This document shows positions 1-7,690 of a stretch of 64,000 bases of DNA, one piece after another (positions within the stretch are counted from its first letter, which is position 1; each line of letters begins with the position of its first letter). The notes beneath the pieces are model-generated. The model was not told where the DNA came from. It made no database searches and saw nothing but the letters and a program-made list of their open reading frames with translations. Both the position numbers and the translations under genes were made by a program. Source of the stretch: Nocardioides sp. zg-1308 (lineage in GTDB: Bacteria; Actinomycetota; Actinomycetes; Propionibacteriales; Nocardioidaceae); contig NZ_JABJQY010000002.1 of the NCBI RefSeq assembly GCF_013155375.1, forward strand, positions 372,001-436,000, in the 5' to 3' direction.

Positions 1-1294
1 CGAAGCGGCAGGAGCCGCAGTGGTCCGACATCTTGTTGATGTAGGCACCGCCCGACGTGTAGGGCTTGGTCATCATCACCCCGCCGTCGGCGTGCTGCGA
101 CATGCCGACGACGTTGGCCACCATCACCCAGTCGTAGCCGTCCACGAACGCCCGGTGGAACCAGTCGGTGAGCTGCTGCGGCGACCAGCCGCGCTGCAGG
201 GCGTACGACCCCAGCACCATCAGCCGCGGGATGTGGTGCACCCAGCCGTGCTCGGAGAGACGACCGAGCGTGTGCGAGAGGCAGCGCGCGTCCGTGGCGT
301 CCGCGTCGAGCTCGGCGAACCACTGCGGCAGCCGCTGCCGCGCGCCGAGCGCGTTCTCGTGGCGGTAGTCGTCGCCCTGGTTCCAGTAGGTGTGCCACAC
401 GTAGTCGCGCCAGCCGATCACCTGCCGCACGAACCCCTCGACGCTCGCGATGGGCGCCGCGCCGCTGCGGTACGCCTGTTCGGCGCGCTCGACGACCTCG
501 AGCGGGTCGAGGAGGCCGAGGTTCATCGAGGCGCTGATGAGGCTGTGCGCCATCCACGGGTCGCCCTCGAGGATCGCGTCCTCGTAGGCACCGAACTCGG
601 GCAGCCGGTGCTCGACGAAGTGCTCCAGCGCGGCCAGCGCCTCCGCCCGGGTGGCGGCGAAGAGGCGCGGGCCGTCGCTGCCGATGGTCCGGACGGTCCC
701 GTCGCGCTCCCACCGGTCGAGGTCCTCGCGCACCTCGGCGTCGATCTCGTCCTCGGTCGGCCACCACGGGTCGGTGACGCCGAGCGTCTCGGCGCCCTTC
801 GGCGGTGGCAGCCGGTTGTCGTGGTCGAAGTTCCACCTGCCGCCGACCGGCTCCCCGCCGTCGACCAGCACGCCGTGCGCCAGCCGGGCGCGCCGGTAGA
901 AGTCCTCCATCAGGAGCCGCCTGCTCCCCCGCCCCTCGGCCCAGCGCTCGAAGTCCTCGCGCGCCGTCGCGTAGCCGCGGGCCGGCAGCACCGTCACGCC
1001 GAGCCGCTCGACCAGCCCCAGCGCGGCGTACGACGTCGGGTGCAGGACCTCGACGTCACCGGCATCCTGGTGCTGCACGACCACCTCGGTGTAGGTGTCC
1101 GCCTGCACGTAGGTCATCCGCTCGCCCGCCTCGGCGGCCCGGTGGCGCATCGCGCTCAGCACCAGATGGGCCTTGGCGCGGTGGAACCGGCGCCGGCGCA
1201 GCACGCCGATCGACTCCACCATCAGCAGCGGGCCCTGGTGGTCGTCGGCGAAGTGGGGGCCCAGCTGGTCGCCGAAGAGCCATCGCGTGGTCAT
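1..1294 (-). CDS. Cryptochrome/photolyase, Fe-S bacterial class, 3' end cut by window
   Basis: Flavoprotein of the prokaryotic iron-sulfur photolyase group (FeS-BCP, Pfam DPRP), which repairs (6-4) photoproducts with light. The visible 431 residues begin MTTRWLFGDQLG, the usual N-terminus of the group, and contain the GWRDYVWHTYWNQG and QRGWSPQQLTDWFHRAF stretches of the FAD-binding half. Cys338, Cys426 and Cys429 have the same relative spacing as three of the four cluster ligands of Agrobacterium PhrB (350, 438, 441, from memory); the fourth should lie just outside the window. ATG start at 1292-1294. Substrate specificity is inferred. Confidence 0.93.
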   Translation of the reverse strand, partial: MTTRWLFGDQLGPHFADDHQGPLLMVESIGVLRRRRFHRAKAHLVLSAMRHRAAEAGERMTYVQADTYTEVVVQHQDAGDVEVLHPTSYAALGLVERLGVTVLPARGYATAREDFERWAEGRGSRRLLMEDFYRRARLAHGVLVDGGEPVGGRWNFDHDNRLPPPKGAETLGVTDPWWPTEDEIDAEVREDLDRWERDGTVRTIGSDGPRLFAATRAEALAALEHFVEHRLPEFGAYEDAILEGDPWMAHSLISASMNLGLLDPLEVVERAEQAYRSGAAPIASVEGFVRQVIGWRDYVWHTYWNQGDDYRHENALGARQRLPQWFAELDADATDARCLSHTLGRLSEHGWVHHIPRLMVLGSYALQRGWSPQQLTDWFHRAFVDGYDWVMVANVVGMSQHADGGVMMTKPYTSGGAYINKMSDHCGSCRF

Positions 1295-1334
1295 GGCCGG
1301 CGCCCGGTGCGTCGGGTCCGTCGAAGTGGAGTGG

Positions 1335-1547
1335 TCAGGCCCGCTCGACCTCGCTCTGCAGCTTGAGGACGACCGTGCCGTCCTCCTGCTCGATGACGTA
1401 GGCGGGGTCGTCGTCGCTGCCGTGGCGCGTGATCTCCGCCCCCTTCGTCGTGCGGGACACGTCGCCGTGGTGCACCTCGGTGACCTTGCCCTCCGCCCAC
1501 GAGCGGCCCCACTTCCACTTCACGGTCGTGCCGGTGCGGATCGCCAT
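1335..1547 (-). CDS. DUF2945 / hypervirulence-associated TUDOR-domain protein
   Basis: Seventy-residue protein that is a single small SH3/Tudor-like domain. It begins MAIRTGTTVKWKWG and continues with the G-x-V-x-E-V-H-H pattern and a run ending in YVIEQEDGTVVLK, which I recognise as DUF2945 (HVA1/TUDOR). Typical members are 65-75 residues, so this is complete. Biochemical function is unknown for the family. It lies 40 bp from the photolyase start on the same strand and could share its transcript. Confidence 0.85.
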   Translation of the reverse strand: MAIRTGTTVKWKWGRSWAEGKVTEVHHGDVSRTTKGAEITRHGSDDDPAYVIEQEDGTVVLKLQSEVERA

Positions 1548-1588
1548 GGGCCCACGGTGCCACGCGGCCCCCAGCCGCGGACCACCCC

Positions 1589-2149
1589 TCAGGAGCGGAC
1601 GTGCATCCGCTCACCCTGGGGCCCGAAGATCGCCAGCACCTCGGCCGGCGTCGGCCCGGGGTTGCCCACCCAGTGCGGCGTGCGCGTGTCGAACTCGACG
1701 ACCTCGCCCGGCTCGAGGGTGATGTCGCGGTTGCCGAGGAGCAGACGCACCTTGCCGCTGAGGACGTAGAGCCACTCGTAGCCCTCGTGGGTCTGCAGGG
1801 TCGGCGGCGGGGTGTTGTCGACCGGCAGCACCATCTTGAAGGACTGCAGCCCGCCCGGCCGCCGGGTCAGGGAGATGAAGGTGCGGCCGTGCCGCACGAC
1901 CGGCTTCGAGCGGATCCGCGGGTCCCCCGTCTCCGGCGCGTCCACCAGCTCGTCGAGCGCGACGCGGTGGGCGCGCGCGAGCGGCAGCAGCAGCTCGAGG
2001 GTGGGCTTGCGCTGGCCCGCCTCGAGCCGGGAGAGGGTGCTCACCGAGATGCCGGTCTCCTCGGCCAGGTCGGTCAGCGTGGCCTCGCGCTCGAGCCGCA
2101 GCTGACGCAACCGGGGACCGACCCCGCGCAGCACTCCTTCGTCGTCCAT
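1589..2149 (-). CDS. XRE-family regulator with C-terminal cupin domain
   Basis: Helix-turn-helix regulator of the XRE-cupin class, 186 residues from the ATG at 2147-2149. Residues about 8-65 form the HTH (LRQLRLEREATLTDLAEETG then STLSRLEAGQRKPTLELL). Residues about 110-180 form a cupin barrel with EGYEWLYVLSGKVRLLLGN and a following FDTRTPHWVGN. An upstream in-frame start would add 12 residues before the HTH and is less likely. It is divergent from the oxidoreductase-methyltransferase gene at 2220, so that operon is the likely target, with the cupin sensing a small molecule (inference). A GTGTGCACAC palindrome sits between them. Confidence 0.92.
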   Translation of the reverse strand: MDDEGVLRGVGPRLRQLRLEREATLTDLAEETGISVSTLSRLEAGQRKPTLELLLPLARAHRVALDELVDAPETGDPRIRSKPVVRHGRTFISLTRRPGGLQSFKMVLPVDNTPPPTLQTHEGYEWLYVLSGKVRLLLGNRDITLEPGEVVEFDTRTPHWVGNPGPTPAEVLAIFGPQGERMHVRS

Positions 2150-2219
2150 GCGCTCCAGTGTGCACACGCTTTGCCGATCCAGCAAGGATGTTTGTCATAG
2201 TGGCGATCACCTGCGCACC
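2150..2219. promoter_or_regulatory. Divergent promoter region with 10-bp palindrome
   Basis: Seventy bp between the XRE-cupin regulator and the oxidoreductase fusion. A perfect palindrome GTGTGCACAC lies at 2158-2167, just upstream of the regulator start, and is a candidate operator. TTGCCG at 2171-2176 could be a -35 for the plus-strand operon, but no good -10 follows, so promoter placement is weak. Confidence 0.4.
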
Positions 2220-3839
2220 ATGGACGACATGAGCGAGAACACGGACAGCAGGAGCACGGACATGTACGACGTGGTGGTGGTCGGCGGTGGCGCAGCCGGC
2301 CTGAGTGGTGCGATGGCCCTGGGCCGCTCCAGGCGGTCGGTGGTGGTCGTCGACGCGGGCGAGCCCCGCAACGCACCCGCCGACCACGCCCACAACTACC
2401 TGGGGCGCGAGGGGGTCCCTCCCCTGGAGCTGCTCGAGACGGGCCGCGCCGAGGTGGCGGCGTACGGCGTCGAGGTGGTGCGCGACCGCGTCGTCGGCCT
2501 CTCGGGCGCGGCCGACGACTTCCTCGTCACCACCGAGGGCGGCCGGCGCTTCCGCGGACGCCGCGTGCTGGTGACCGGCGGGGTGGTGGACGAGCTGCCC
2601 GACGTGCCCGGCCTCGCCGAGCGGTGGGGCGTCGACGTGCTGCACTGCCCCTACTGCCACGGCTGGGAGGTGCGCGACAAGGCGATCGCGGTCCTCGCCA
2701 CCTCGCCGATGGCCGGCCACCAGGGCCTGCTCTTCCGCCAGCTGTCCGACGACGTGGTGCTGGTCGTCCACGACGGCGTCGAGCTGCCCGACGAGGAGCT
2801 CGAGAAGATGGGCGCCATCGGCGTCCGCGTCGCGCACGGCACCCCGCAGGAGGTCGTGACCGACGGCGACACCCTCGTCGGGCTGCGGCTGGCCGACGGG
2901 TCGGTCCTCGAGCGGCAGGCCATCGTGGTGGCCTCCAAGCCCCACGTGCGGGCCGACTGGCTCGCGCCGCTCGGCATCGAGCCGCAGCCCTTCGAGATGA
3001 ACGGTGTCCCCTTCGGGACCGTCCTCGCCGTCGAGCCGACCGGCGCCACGGTGGTGCCGGGCGTCTTCGCGGCCGGCAACGCCACCGACATCTCGATGAC
3101 GCTGATGGCCTCGGCCGCCCACGGCATGCGCGTCGGCGCCTTCGTCAACGCCGAGCTCGCGTCCGCGGACGCCACCCGGGCCGTCGCCGAGCGGCGCGCC
3201 GAGCACTTCGAGCGCCCCGCGTGGGAGGAGCGCTACTCCGGCGACAAGGTGTGGAGCGGCCGGGCCAACGCCCAGCTCGTGGCCGAGGTCACCGGCCTGC
3301 CGCCGGGTCGGGCGCTCGAGGTCGGGTGCGGCGAGGGCGGCGACGCGATCTGGCTCGCCTCCCAGGGCTGGGACGTGACGGCCGTGGACTTCGCGGATGC
3401 CGCGCTCGCCCGGACGGCCGAGCACGCCCGGGAGGCCGGCGTCGGCGAGCGGATCACCACCCGCCGCGTCGACGTACGCACCTTCGAGCCCGACGGCGAG
3501 ACCTGGGACCTGGTCACCTCCCACTTCGTCCACCTCCCCGACGGCGCGATCACCGACCTCGTACGCCGGCTCGGCTCGGCGGTCGCCCCGGGCGGCACGC
3601 TGCTCGTGGTGGGCCACCACCCCGAGGACCTCGCCACCGGGTTGCGGCACGGCCACCACTCCTACCTCTTCACCGCCGAGCAGCTGCTGCCGGCGCTCGA
3701 CGACGAGTGGGAGGTCGAGGTCTGCGAGTCGCGTCCCCGCACGCAGGCGCACCCGCACACCGGCGAGGAGATCGCCCTGGCCGACGCGGTGCTCCGAGCG
3801 CGGCGCCGGTCGGTGCCGGTCGGCATGATGGAGGCATGA
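2220..3839 (+). CDS. Thioredoxin-reductase-like FAD oxidoreductase fused to SAM methyltransferase
   Basis: Two-domain protein of 539 residues. The N-terminal 310 residues are a pyridine-nucleotide disulfide oxidoreductase: FAD-binding GGGAAG at residues 22-27, a CPYC pair at 143-146 in the thioredoxin reductase position, and a late AAGNATD motif. From about 320 to 515 there is a class I methyltransferase with motif I EVGCGEGGD around residue 367, resembling TehB/thiopurine-type enzymes. Start chosen at ATG 2220-2222; ATG 2229 is possible. The last bases overlap the TspO start (ATGA). The XRE-cupin gene is divergent. Physiological substrate unknown; a role in redox or electrophile/metalloid detoxification is inference. 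Confidence 0.9.
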   Translation: MDDMSENTDSRSTDMYDVVVVGGGAAGLSGAMALGRSRRSVVVVDAGEPRNAPADHAHNYLGREGVPPLELLETGRAEVAAYGVEVVRDRVVGLSGAADDFLVTTEGGRRFRGRRVLVTGGVVDELPDVPGLAERWGVDVLHCPYCHGWEVRDKAIAVLATSPMAGHQGLLFRQLSDDVVLVVHDGVELPDEELEKMGAIGVRVAHGTPQEVVTDGDTLVGLRLADGSVLERQAIVVASKPHVRADWLAPLGIEPQPFEMNGVPFGTVLAVEPTGATVVPGVFAAGNATDISMTLMASAAHGMRVGAFVNAELASADATRAVAERRAEHFERPAWEERYSGDKVWSGRANAQLVAEVTGLPPGRALEVGCGEGGDAIWLASQGWDVTAVDFADAALARTAEHAREAGVGERITTRRVDVRTFEPDGETWDLVTSHFVHLPDGAITDLVRRLGSAVAPGGTLLVVGHHPEDLATGLRHGHHSYLFTAEQLLPALDDEWEVEVCESRPRTQAHPHTGEEIALADAVLRARRRSVPVGMMEA

Positions 3840-4324
3840 CCTCTCGGGACATGCCCCTCGTGCCGCCGGCCCGTCAGTGGTGGACGCTGATCCCGTTCCT
3901 CGCCGCGGTGACCGCGGTGGCGGGGCTCGGCGGGCTGGCGGCGGCCGGCTCGCAGGCGACGTACCGCGCGCTCGACCTGCCGCCGTACGCCCCGCCGTCG
4001 TGGCTCTTCGGGCCGGTGTGGTCGGTGCTCTACCTCGGCATCGGCGTCGCGGGCTGGCTGCTGTGGCGCGCCGGCGGCTGGGACCGGGTCATGTGGCTGT
4101 GGGTGGCGCAGCTGCTGCTCAACCTCGCGTGGACGCCGCTGTTCTTCGCCGCCGACCTCTACACCGTGGCGCTGGTCGAGATCGTCGTGCTGGCGGCCGC
4201 CGTCGTGCTGCTGATCGCGTGGTCGTGGCACCGCTCGCGCGCGGCGGCGTGGCTGCTGGTGCCCTACCTGGCGTGGGTGTGCTTCGCGACGGCCCTCACC
4301 GCGGGGATCGTCGTCCTCAACTGA
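3836..4324 (+). CDS. TspO/MBR family membrane protein
   Basis: Integral membrane protein of 162 residues with five hydrophobic segments, matching TspO (translocator protein/benzodiazepine receptor family), which binds porphyrins and affects tetrapyrrole and redox stress responses. Visible family signatures are LPPYAPPSWLFGPVWSVLYL and LNLAWTPLFF. Length is standard. The ATG overlaps the TGA of the upstream fusion gene, so the two are translationally coupled and probably function together, an unusual pairing. Confidence 0.93.
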   Translation: MTSRDMPLVPPARQWWTLIPFLAAVTAVAGLGGLAAAGSQATYRALDLPPYAPPSWLFGPVWSVLYLGIGVAGWLLWRAGGWDRVMWLWVAQLLLNLAWTPLFFAADLYTVALVEIVVLAAAVVLLIAWSWHRSRAAAWLLVPYLAWVCFATALTAGIVVLN

Positions 4325-4327
4325 CGG

Positions 4328-4396
4328 CGGGTCAGGTCGGTCGGCGGGTCAGGCCGGTCGGCGGGTCAGTCCGGTCGGCCGGGTCAGTCCGGTCGG
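4328..4396. repeat. Four tandem 17/18-bp direct repeats
   Basis: Units CGGGTCAGGTCGGTCGG (4328-4344), CGGGTCAGGCCGGTCGG (4345-4361), CGGGTCAGTCCGGTCGG (4362-4378) and an 18-bp copy with one extra C (4379-4396). They fill the gap between the convergent tspO and gluconokinase genes and run over the gluconokinase stop codon (TGA, 4384-4386 on the minus strand). They look like a slippage-generated minisatellite. Confidence 0.85.
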
Positions 4397-4932
4397 CCGG
4401 ACAGGTCGAGCCGCGCCAGGACCAGCGCCGCGAGCCGGTCGACCGGGAGAGCGGGATCGACGTCCATCCCCTGCTCGTCGCGCTGGAGCGGCTCGAGGGT
4501 GTCGAGCTGCGACTCGAGCAGGCTCGGCGGCATGAAGTGGTCGCGGGAGCTCATCCGCTCGAGGAACATGTGCTTGTCGCCGGTGCAGTGCACGAAGAAC
4601 GTCGCCTCGCCGCCGCGGCGCAGCACGTCGCGGTAGGCCTTGCGCAGGGCGCTGCACGTGATGATCGTCGGCTCGCCACGCCCGTCGCGCTCCGCGGTCC
4701 AGTCGGCCAGCGACTCGAGCCAGCCCCAGCGGTCGGAGTCGGTGAGCGGCCGGCCCTCGCGCATCTTCGCGACGTTCGCCGGGGGGTGGAAGTCGTCGCC
4801 CTCGGCGAACTCCCAGCCCAGCCGCTCGCGGACCGCCTGGGCGACGGTGGACTTCCCCGAGCCGGACACGCCCATGAAGACGAGGTGCAGCGGTCGGTCC
4901 GCGCCACCGTCGGCCGACGCGTCCTTGGTCAT
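4384..4932 (-). CDS. gntK: Gluconokinase (GntK type)
   Basis: ATP-dependent gluconate kinase giving 6-phosphogluconate for the pentose phosphate or Entner-Doudoroff route. The 182 residues carry a P-loop GVSGSGKST at 21-29, then EGDDFHPPANVAKMREGRPL, LTDSDRWGWL and CSALRKAYRDVLR, all typical of the GntK/IdnK family. The start at 4932 overlaps the stop of the upstream permease (ATGA), so permease and kinase are one operon. Its 3' end lies within a tandem repeat array. Confidence 0.96.
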   Translation of the reverse strand: MTKDASADGGADRPLHLVFMGVSGSGKSTVAQAVRERLGWEFAEGDDFHPPANVAKMREGRPLTDSDRWGWLESLADWTAERDGRGEPTIITCSALRKAYRDVLRRGGEATFFVHCTGDKHMFLERMSSRDHFMPPSLLESQLDTLEPLQRDEQGMDVDPALPVDRLAALVLARLDLSGRPD

Positions 4933-6305
4933 CCGACGGCCCAGATGCCGAGGGCCAGCACGAAGATCGAGACACCGAGCGTGGTCTCCATGACCGTCCA
5001 CGTGCGCAGCGTGGTCTTCACGTCCATCCCGAAGAACCGGCCGACCAGCCAGAAGCCCGAGTCGTTGACGTGCGAGAGGACAGTGGCACCCGCGGCGATC
5101 GCCAGGACCAGCGCGACCAGCTGCAGCGACGACGGGTCGGCGTCGGCGACACCGGCGGAGATGAGCCCTGCCGTGGTCGTCAGCGCCACGGTCGCGGAGC
5201 CCTGGGCGACGCGGAGGATCGTCGCGATCACGAAGGCCGACACGATCAGCGGCAGGCCGAGGTCGGCGAGGGAGTCCGACAGCGCCTCGCCGATCCCGCT
5301 GTAGCGCAGCACGCCGCCGAACATCCCGCCGGCGCCGGTGATGAGGATGATCGCGCAGATAGGGCCGAGGGAGTCGTTGAGCAGCGTCTCGATCTCGCCG
5401 CGGGAGTATCGCCGGATGGCGAGCGTGTAGGTCGCCACGAGGAGCGCGATGAGCAGGGCGACCGGCGTCTGGCCGACGAAGACCAGGATGTCGACGAAGG
5501 TGCCCTCCTCGGCGATCGAGCCGTTGGTGCGCAGCGTGGTCAGGATGGTGTTGGCGCCGATCAGCACCAGCGGCAGCAGCAGGATCGCGAGCACGTGCCA
5601 GAAGGCCGGCGGGTTGTCGTGGTCGGCCTGCTGCCCACCGGTCAGCACCGAGTCGTCGATCGGGACCTGGACCTTGCCCAGCCACGTGATGGTCACGAGG
5701 TAGACACCCACGAACCACGCGACGACGGCCACCACGACGCCCACGAGCAGCGTCAGGCCGATGCTGGCGCCGAGCTCGGTCGCGGCGGTGACCGGTCCCG
5801 GGTGAGGCGGAACGATGGCGTGCATGGCCGCGAACGCTCCGGCGGCCGGGAGGGCGTACATCAGCACGGAGCCGCCGAAGCGCTTGGCGACGGCGAAGAT
5901 GATCGGCAGGAACACCACGAGGCCCGCGTCGAAGAAGATCGGCAGGCCGAACAGCAGGGCGGCGACACCCAGCGCCATCGGGGCGCGCTTCTCGCCGAAA
6001 CGGCTGATCAGCGTGTCGGCCAGGACCTGGGCGCCGCCCGTCGCCTCGAGCAGCCGGCCGATCATCACGCCGAGCGCGACCAGCAACGCGACCGTCCCGA
6101 GCGTGGTGCTGAACGCGGCTATGGCGACCACCGGCACCTCGGCGACCGGCACGCCGGCCGCGACCGCGGTGCCGAAGCTGACCAGGACGAGCGCGATGAA
6201 CGCGTGCATCCGGAGGACGATGATGAGGACGAGCAGGATGGCGACGGCGGCCGCGGCGATCAGCAGCAGGGTGCCCGAGCTGTAGACGGGCGTCATGGTG
6301 TCCAC
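4929..6305 (-). CDS. gntP: Gluconate:H+ symporter, GntP family
   Basis: Polytopic permease of 458 residues importing gluconate with protons. It shows the GntP pattern: hydrophobic segments throughout, GVMIGRLLEATGGAQVLADT, IVPPHPGPVTAATELGAS near residue 170, and HVNDSGFWLVGRFFGM near the C-terminus. The start is a GTG at 6303-6305, supported by GGAGG five bases upstream; ATG codons a few residues in are alternatives. Operon with gluconokinase. No local gntR regulator is visible. Confidence 0.95.
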   Translation of the reverse strand: MDTMTPVYSSGTLLLIAAAAVAILLVLIIVLRMHAFIALVLVSFGTAVAAGVPVAEVPVVAIAAFSTTLGTVALLVALGVMIGRLLEATGGAQVLADTLISRFGEKRAPMALGVAALLFGLPIFFDAGLVVFLPIIFAVAKRFGGSVLMYALPAAGAFAAMHAIVPPHPGPVTAATELGASIGLTLLVGVVVAVVAWFVGVYLVTITWLGKVQVPIDDSVLTGGQQADHDNPPAFWHVLAILLLPLVLIGANTILTTLRTNGSIAEEGTFVDILVFVGQTPVALLIALLVATYTLAIRRYSRGEIETLLNDSLGPICAIILITGAGGMFGGVLRYSGIGEALSDSLADLGLPLIVSAFVIATILRVAQGSATVALTTTAGLISAGVADADPSSLQLVALVLAIAAGATVLSHVNDSGFWLVGRFFGMDVKTTLRTWTVMETTLGVSIFVLALGIWAVG

Positions 6306-6377
6306 GTGTACCTCCGAGGTGGGGTTGCCTCACCCTAGGGCGTCGCGGCGACAGAGCTGAACACCCTCGCTGCCGCC

Positions 6378-6893
6378 TCAGGCGCGGCGCGGCCGGAAGG
6401 CGATGACGTTGGCGGCGAGCGTCGGCATCGCGGACGGCGACGCGTCCGCGTCGTCCTCGTCGGCTTCCTCGCCGCACGGCGCGCGCAGCGTACGACCTGA
6501 CGTCCGGTTGCCCGTGACCTCCACGAGCCAGGGCTCCGCGTCGTCGTACGACCGACCGACCACCGCCCCGTCGAGGACGTGGTCGAAGGTGAAGTCCTCG
6601 AACCGCGGGCGGCCCTTGCCGAGGGCGCCCGGGGCCAGCAGGTGCTCGACGAGGAACTCGAGGGACGGCGCCATCCACCGCGTCGCCTCGGACCCGTCCC
6701 ACTCTAGGCAGCACCCGCGCAGGCAGGCGACCCAGGCGAGCCGGGCGAACGGCACGGCGTCGTTGCCCCGCCCCGTCGGCGTGCTGCGCAGCGTGCGTCC
6801 CGAGTCCGTGAGCGCGCGGAGGAAGCCGGTCTCCGCCGGGTTGAGCGGCGGTGCGACCCGGACGGAGCCGGTGAAGCCGAGTGCGTCGAGCAT
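6378..6893 (-). CDS. Conserved actinobacterial protein of unknown function
   Basis: Protein of 171 residues starting MLDALGFTGSVRVAPPLNPA. I do not recognise a characterised domain. It has few hydrophobic runs, no signal peptide, and an acidic stretch near the C-terminus (EEADEDDADA). The central part (LAWVACLRGCCLEWDGSEA, then a conserved-looking DHVLDGAVVG) suggests a soluble globular protein. It is divergent from the WXG100 pair at 7047; a functional link is only positional. Confidence 0.75.
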   Translation of the reverse strand: MLDALGFTGSVRVAPPLNPAETGFLRALTDSGRTLRSTPTGRGNDAVPFARLAWVACLRGCCLEWDGSEATRWMAPSLEFLVEHLLAPGALGKGRPRFEDFTFDHVLDGAVVGRSYDDAEPWLVEVTGNRTSGRTLRAPCGEEADEDDADASPSAMPTLAANVIAFRPRRA

Positions 6894-6964
6894 GGGTACT
6901 CCTCGTCGTCGAACGTGGCCAGCCTCTGCCCGTCGCGGGCGGACGGAAACCCGTCCACCCAGAC

Positions 6965-7008
6965 CTGTGGAGAGGGACGACGACGTTCTCCACAGATCGC
7001 ACGGAGGG
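6965..7008 (+). promoter_or_regulatory. Inverted repeat and CTCCACAGAT..GAGGG motif upstream of WXG100 pair
   Basis: CTGTGGAGA (6965-6973) and TCTCCACAG (6987-6995) form a 9-bp inverted repeat with a 13-nt spacer. CTCCACAGAT at 6988-6997 followed by GAGGG at 7004-7008 also recurs upstream of the toxin gene at 10293 and the AbiEi-DUF559 gene at 62640, at similar distances from the start codons. Function unknown; probably a shared promoter or operator. Confidence 0.5.
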
Positions 7009-7046
7009 GGTGTCGCCGGCACGCCGCCCCGGGTCAGGGTCGGTAC

Positions 7047-7364
7047 GTGATCCTCTCGGGAAGCCTCGCCTACGACCTCGCCGCGCACGACGCGGCCACA
7101 CCCCGCCTCGCCGCGCGCCTGGCCGAGCTCGACGAGCGGCGCCACGCCGCCGAGCGCACCGTCGACGCGCTCCTCGCCTCCTGGCGCGGCGACGCCGCTA
7201 CCCATTTCGCCACGCGGTGGCGGGAGTGGGACGACGCCGCCGCGGAGGTCGTCGACTCGCTGTCCGCACTGCTCGGCGCCATCGACCTCGCCCGCCGCGA
7301 CGTCGAGACGGCCGAGTCCCACGGCGCCGACCGGGCGACCGACCTCGGCGGGCGGCTCGGGTGA
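7047..7364 (+). CDS. WXG100-like (ESX/type VII) protein, first of pair
   Basis: Small helical protein of 105 residues. Two amphipathic helices flank an ASWRGDAATHF turn, matching the W-x-G hairpin of WXG100 proteins, which are exported by type VII (ESX-like) systems as heterodimers. The start is the GTG at 7047; there is no good ATG. Its stop overlaps the next WXG100 gene (GTGA), as expected for an EsxB/EsxA-like pair. No EccC-type ATPase or other secretion gene is in the window, so the machinery must be elsewhere. Confidence 0.72.
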   Translation: MILSGSLAYDLAAHDAATPRLAARLAELDERRHAAERTVDALLASWRGDAATHFATRWREWDDAAAEVVDSLSALLGAIDLARRDVETAESHGADRATDLGGRLG

Positions 7365-7660
7365 CCGCCTTCGACGTGGACCTCGACGAGCTGCGCCGTG
7401 CCGTGAGCGAGCTGGCCTCCTGCCACCGCGGCCTCCTGGCCCTCGCCTACGACGTCGACCAGACCCACGACCAGCTGCAGGCCGGGTGGTCCGGGCAGGC
7501 GAGCGCGGCGGAGGAAGCGTCGTACGACGCTTGGCGCGGCCGGCGCGCCGACATGGTGGCAGCCCTCGCCGCGCTGACGGCGATCGCCACGGCAGCCGAC
7601 GAGCACTACTCGCGGGCCGTCGACGCCAACCTCGCCCGGTGGGCGCAGGTCACGGCCTGA
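7361..7660 (+). CDS. WXG100-family protein, second of pair
   Basis: Ninety-nine residues starting from the GTG that overlaps the upstream stop. The sequence is helix, then AGWSGQASAAEE, a clear W-x-G turn, then a second helix ending DANLARWAQ. Length and layout are those of a canonical WXG100 monomer. It probably dimerises with the upstream product. With the polymorphic toxin at 10293 it suggests that a type VII-like route operates in this organism. Confidence 0.8.
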   Translation: MTAFDVDLDELRRAVSELASCHRGLLALAYDVDQTHDQLQAGWSGQASAAEEASYDAWRGRRADMVAALAALTAIATAADEHYSRAVDANLARWAQVTA

Positions 7661-7690
7661 GTCCCGCGCCCGGCCGTACGGTCCGATCTG

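Noticed and set aside
20..1366. Long plus-strand ORF (448 codons) opposite the photolyase, and many similar ORFs of 200-900 codons across the window
   Set aside because: In DNA this GC-rich the opposite strand of a real gene stays open. These frames are Arg/Ala/His/Val-rich, lack domains and mirror a recognisable gene.
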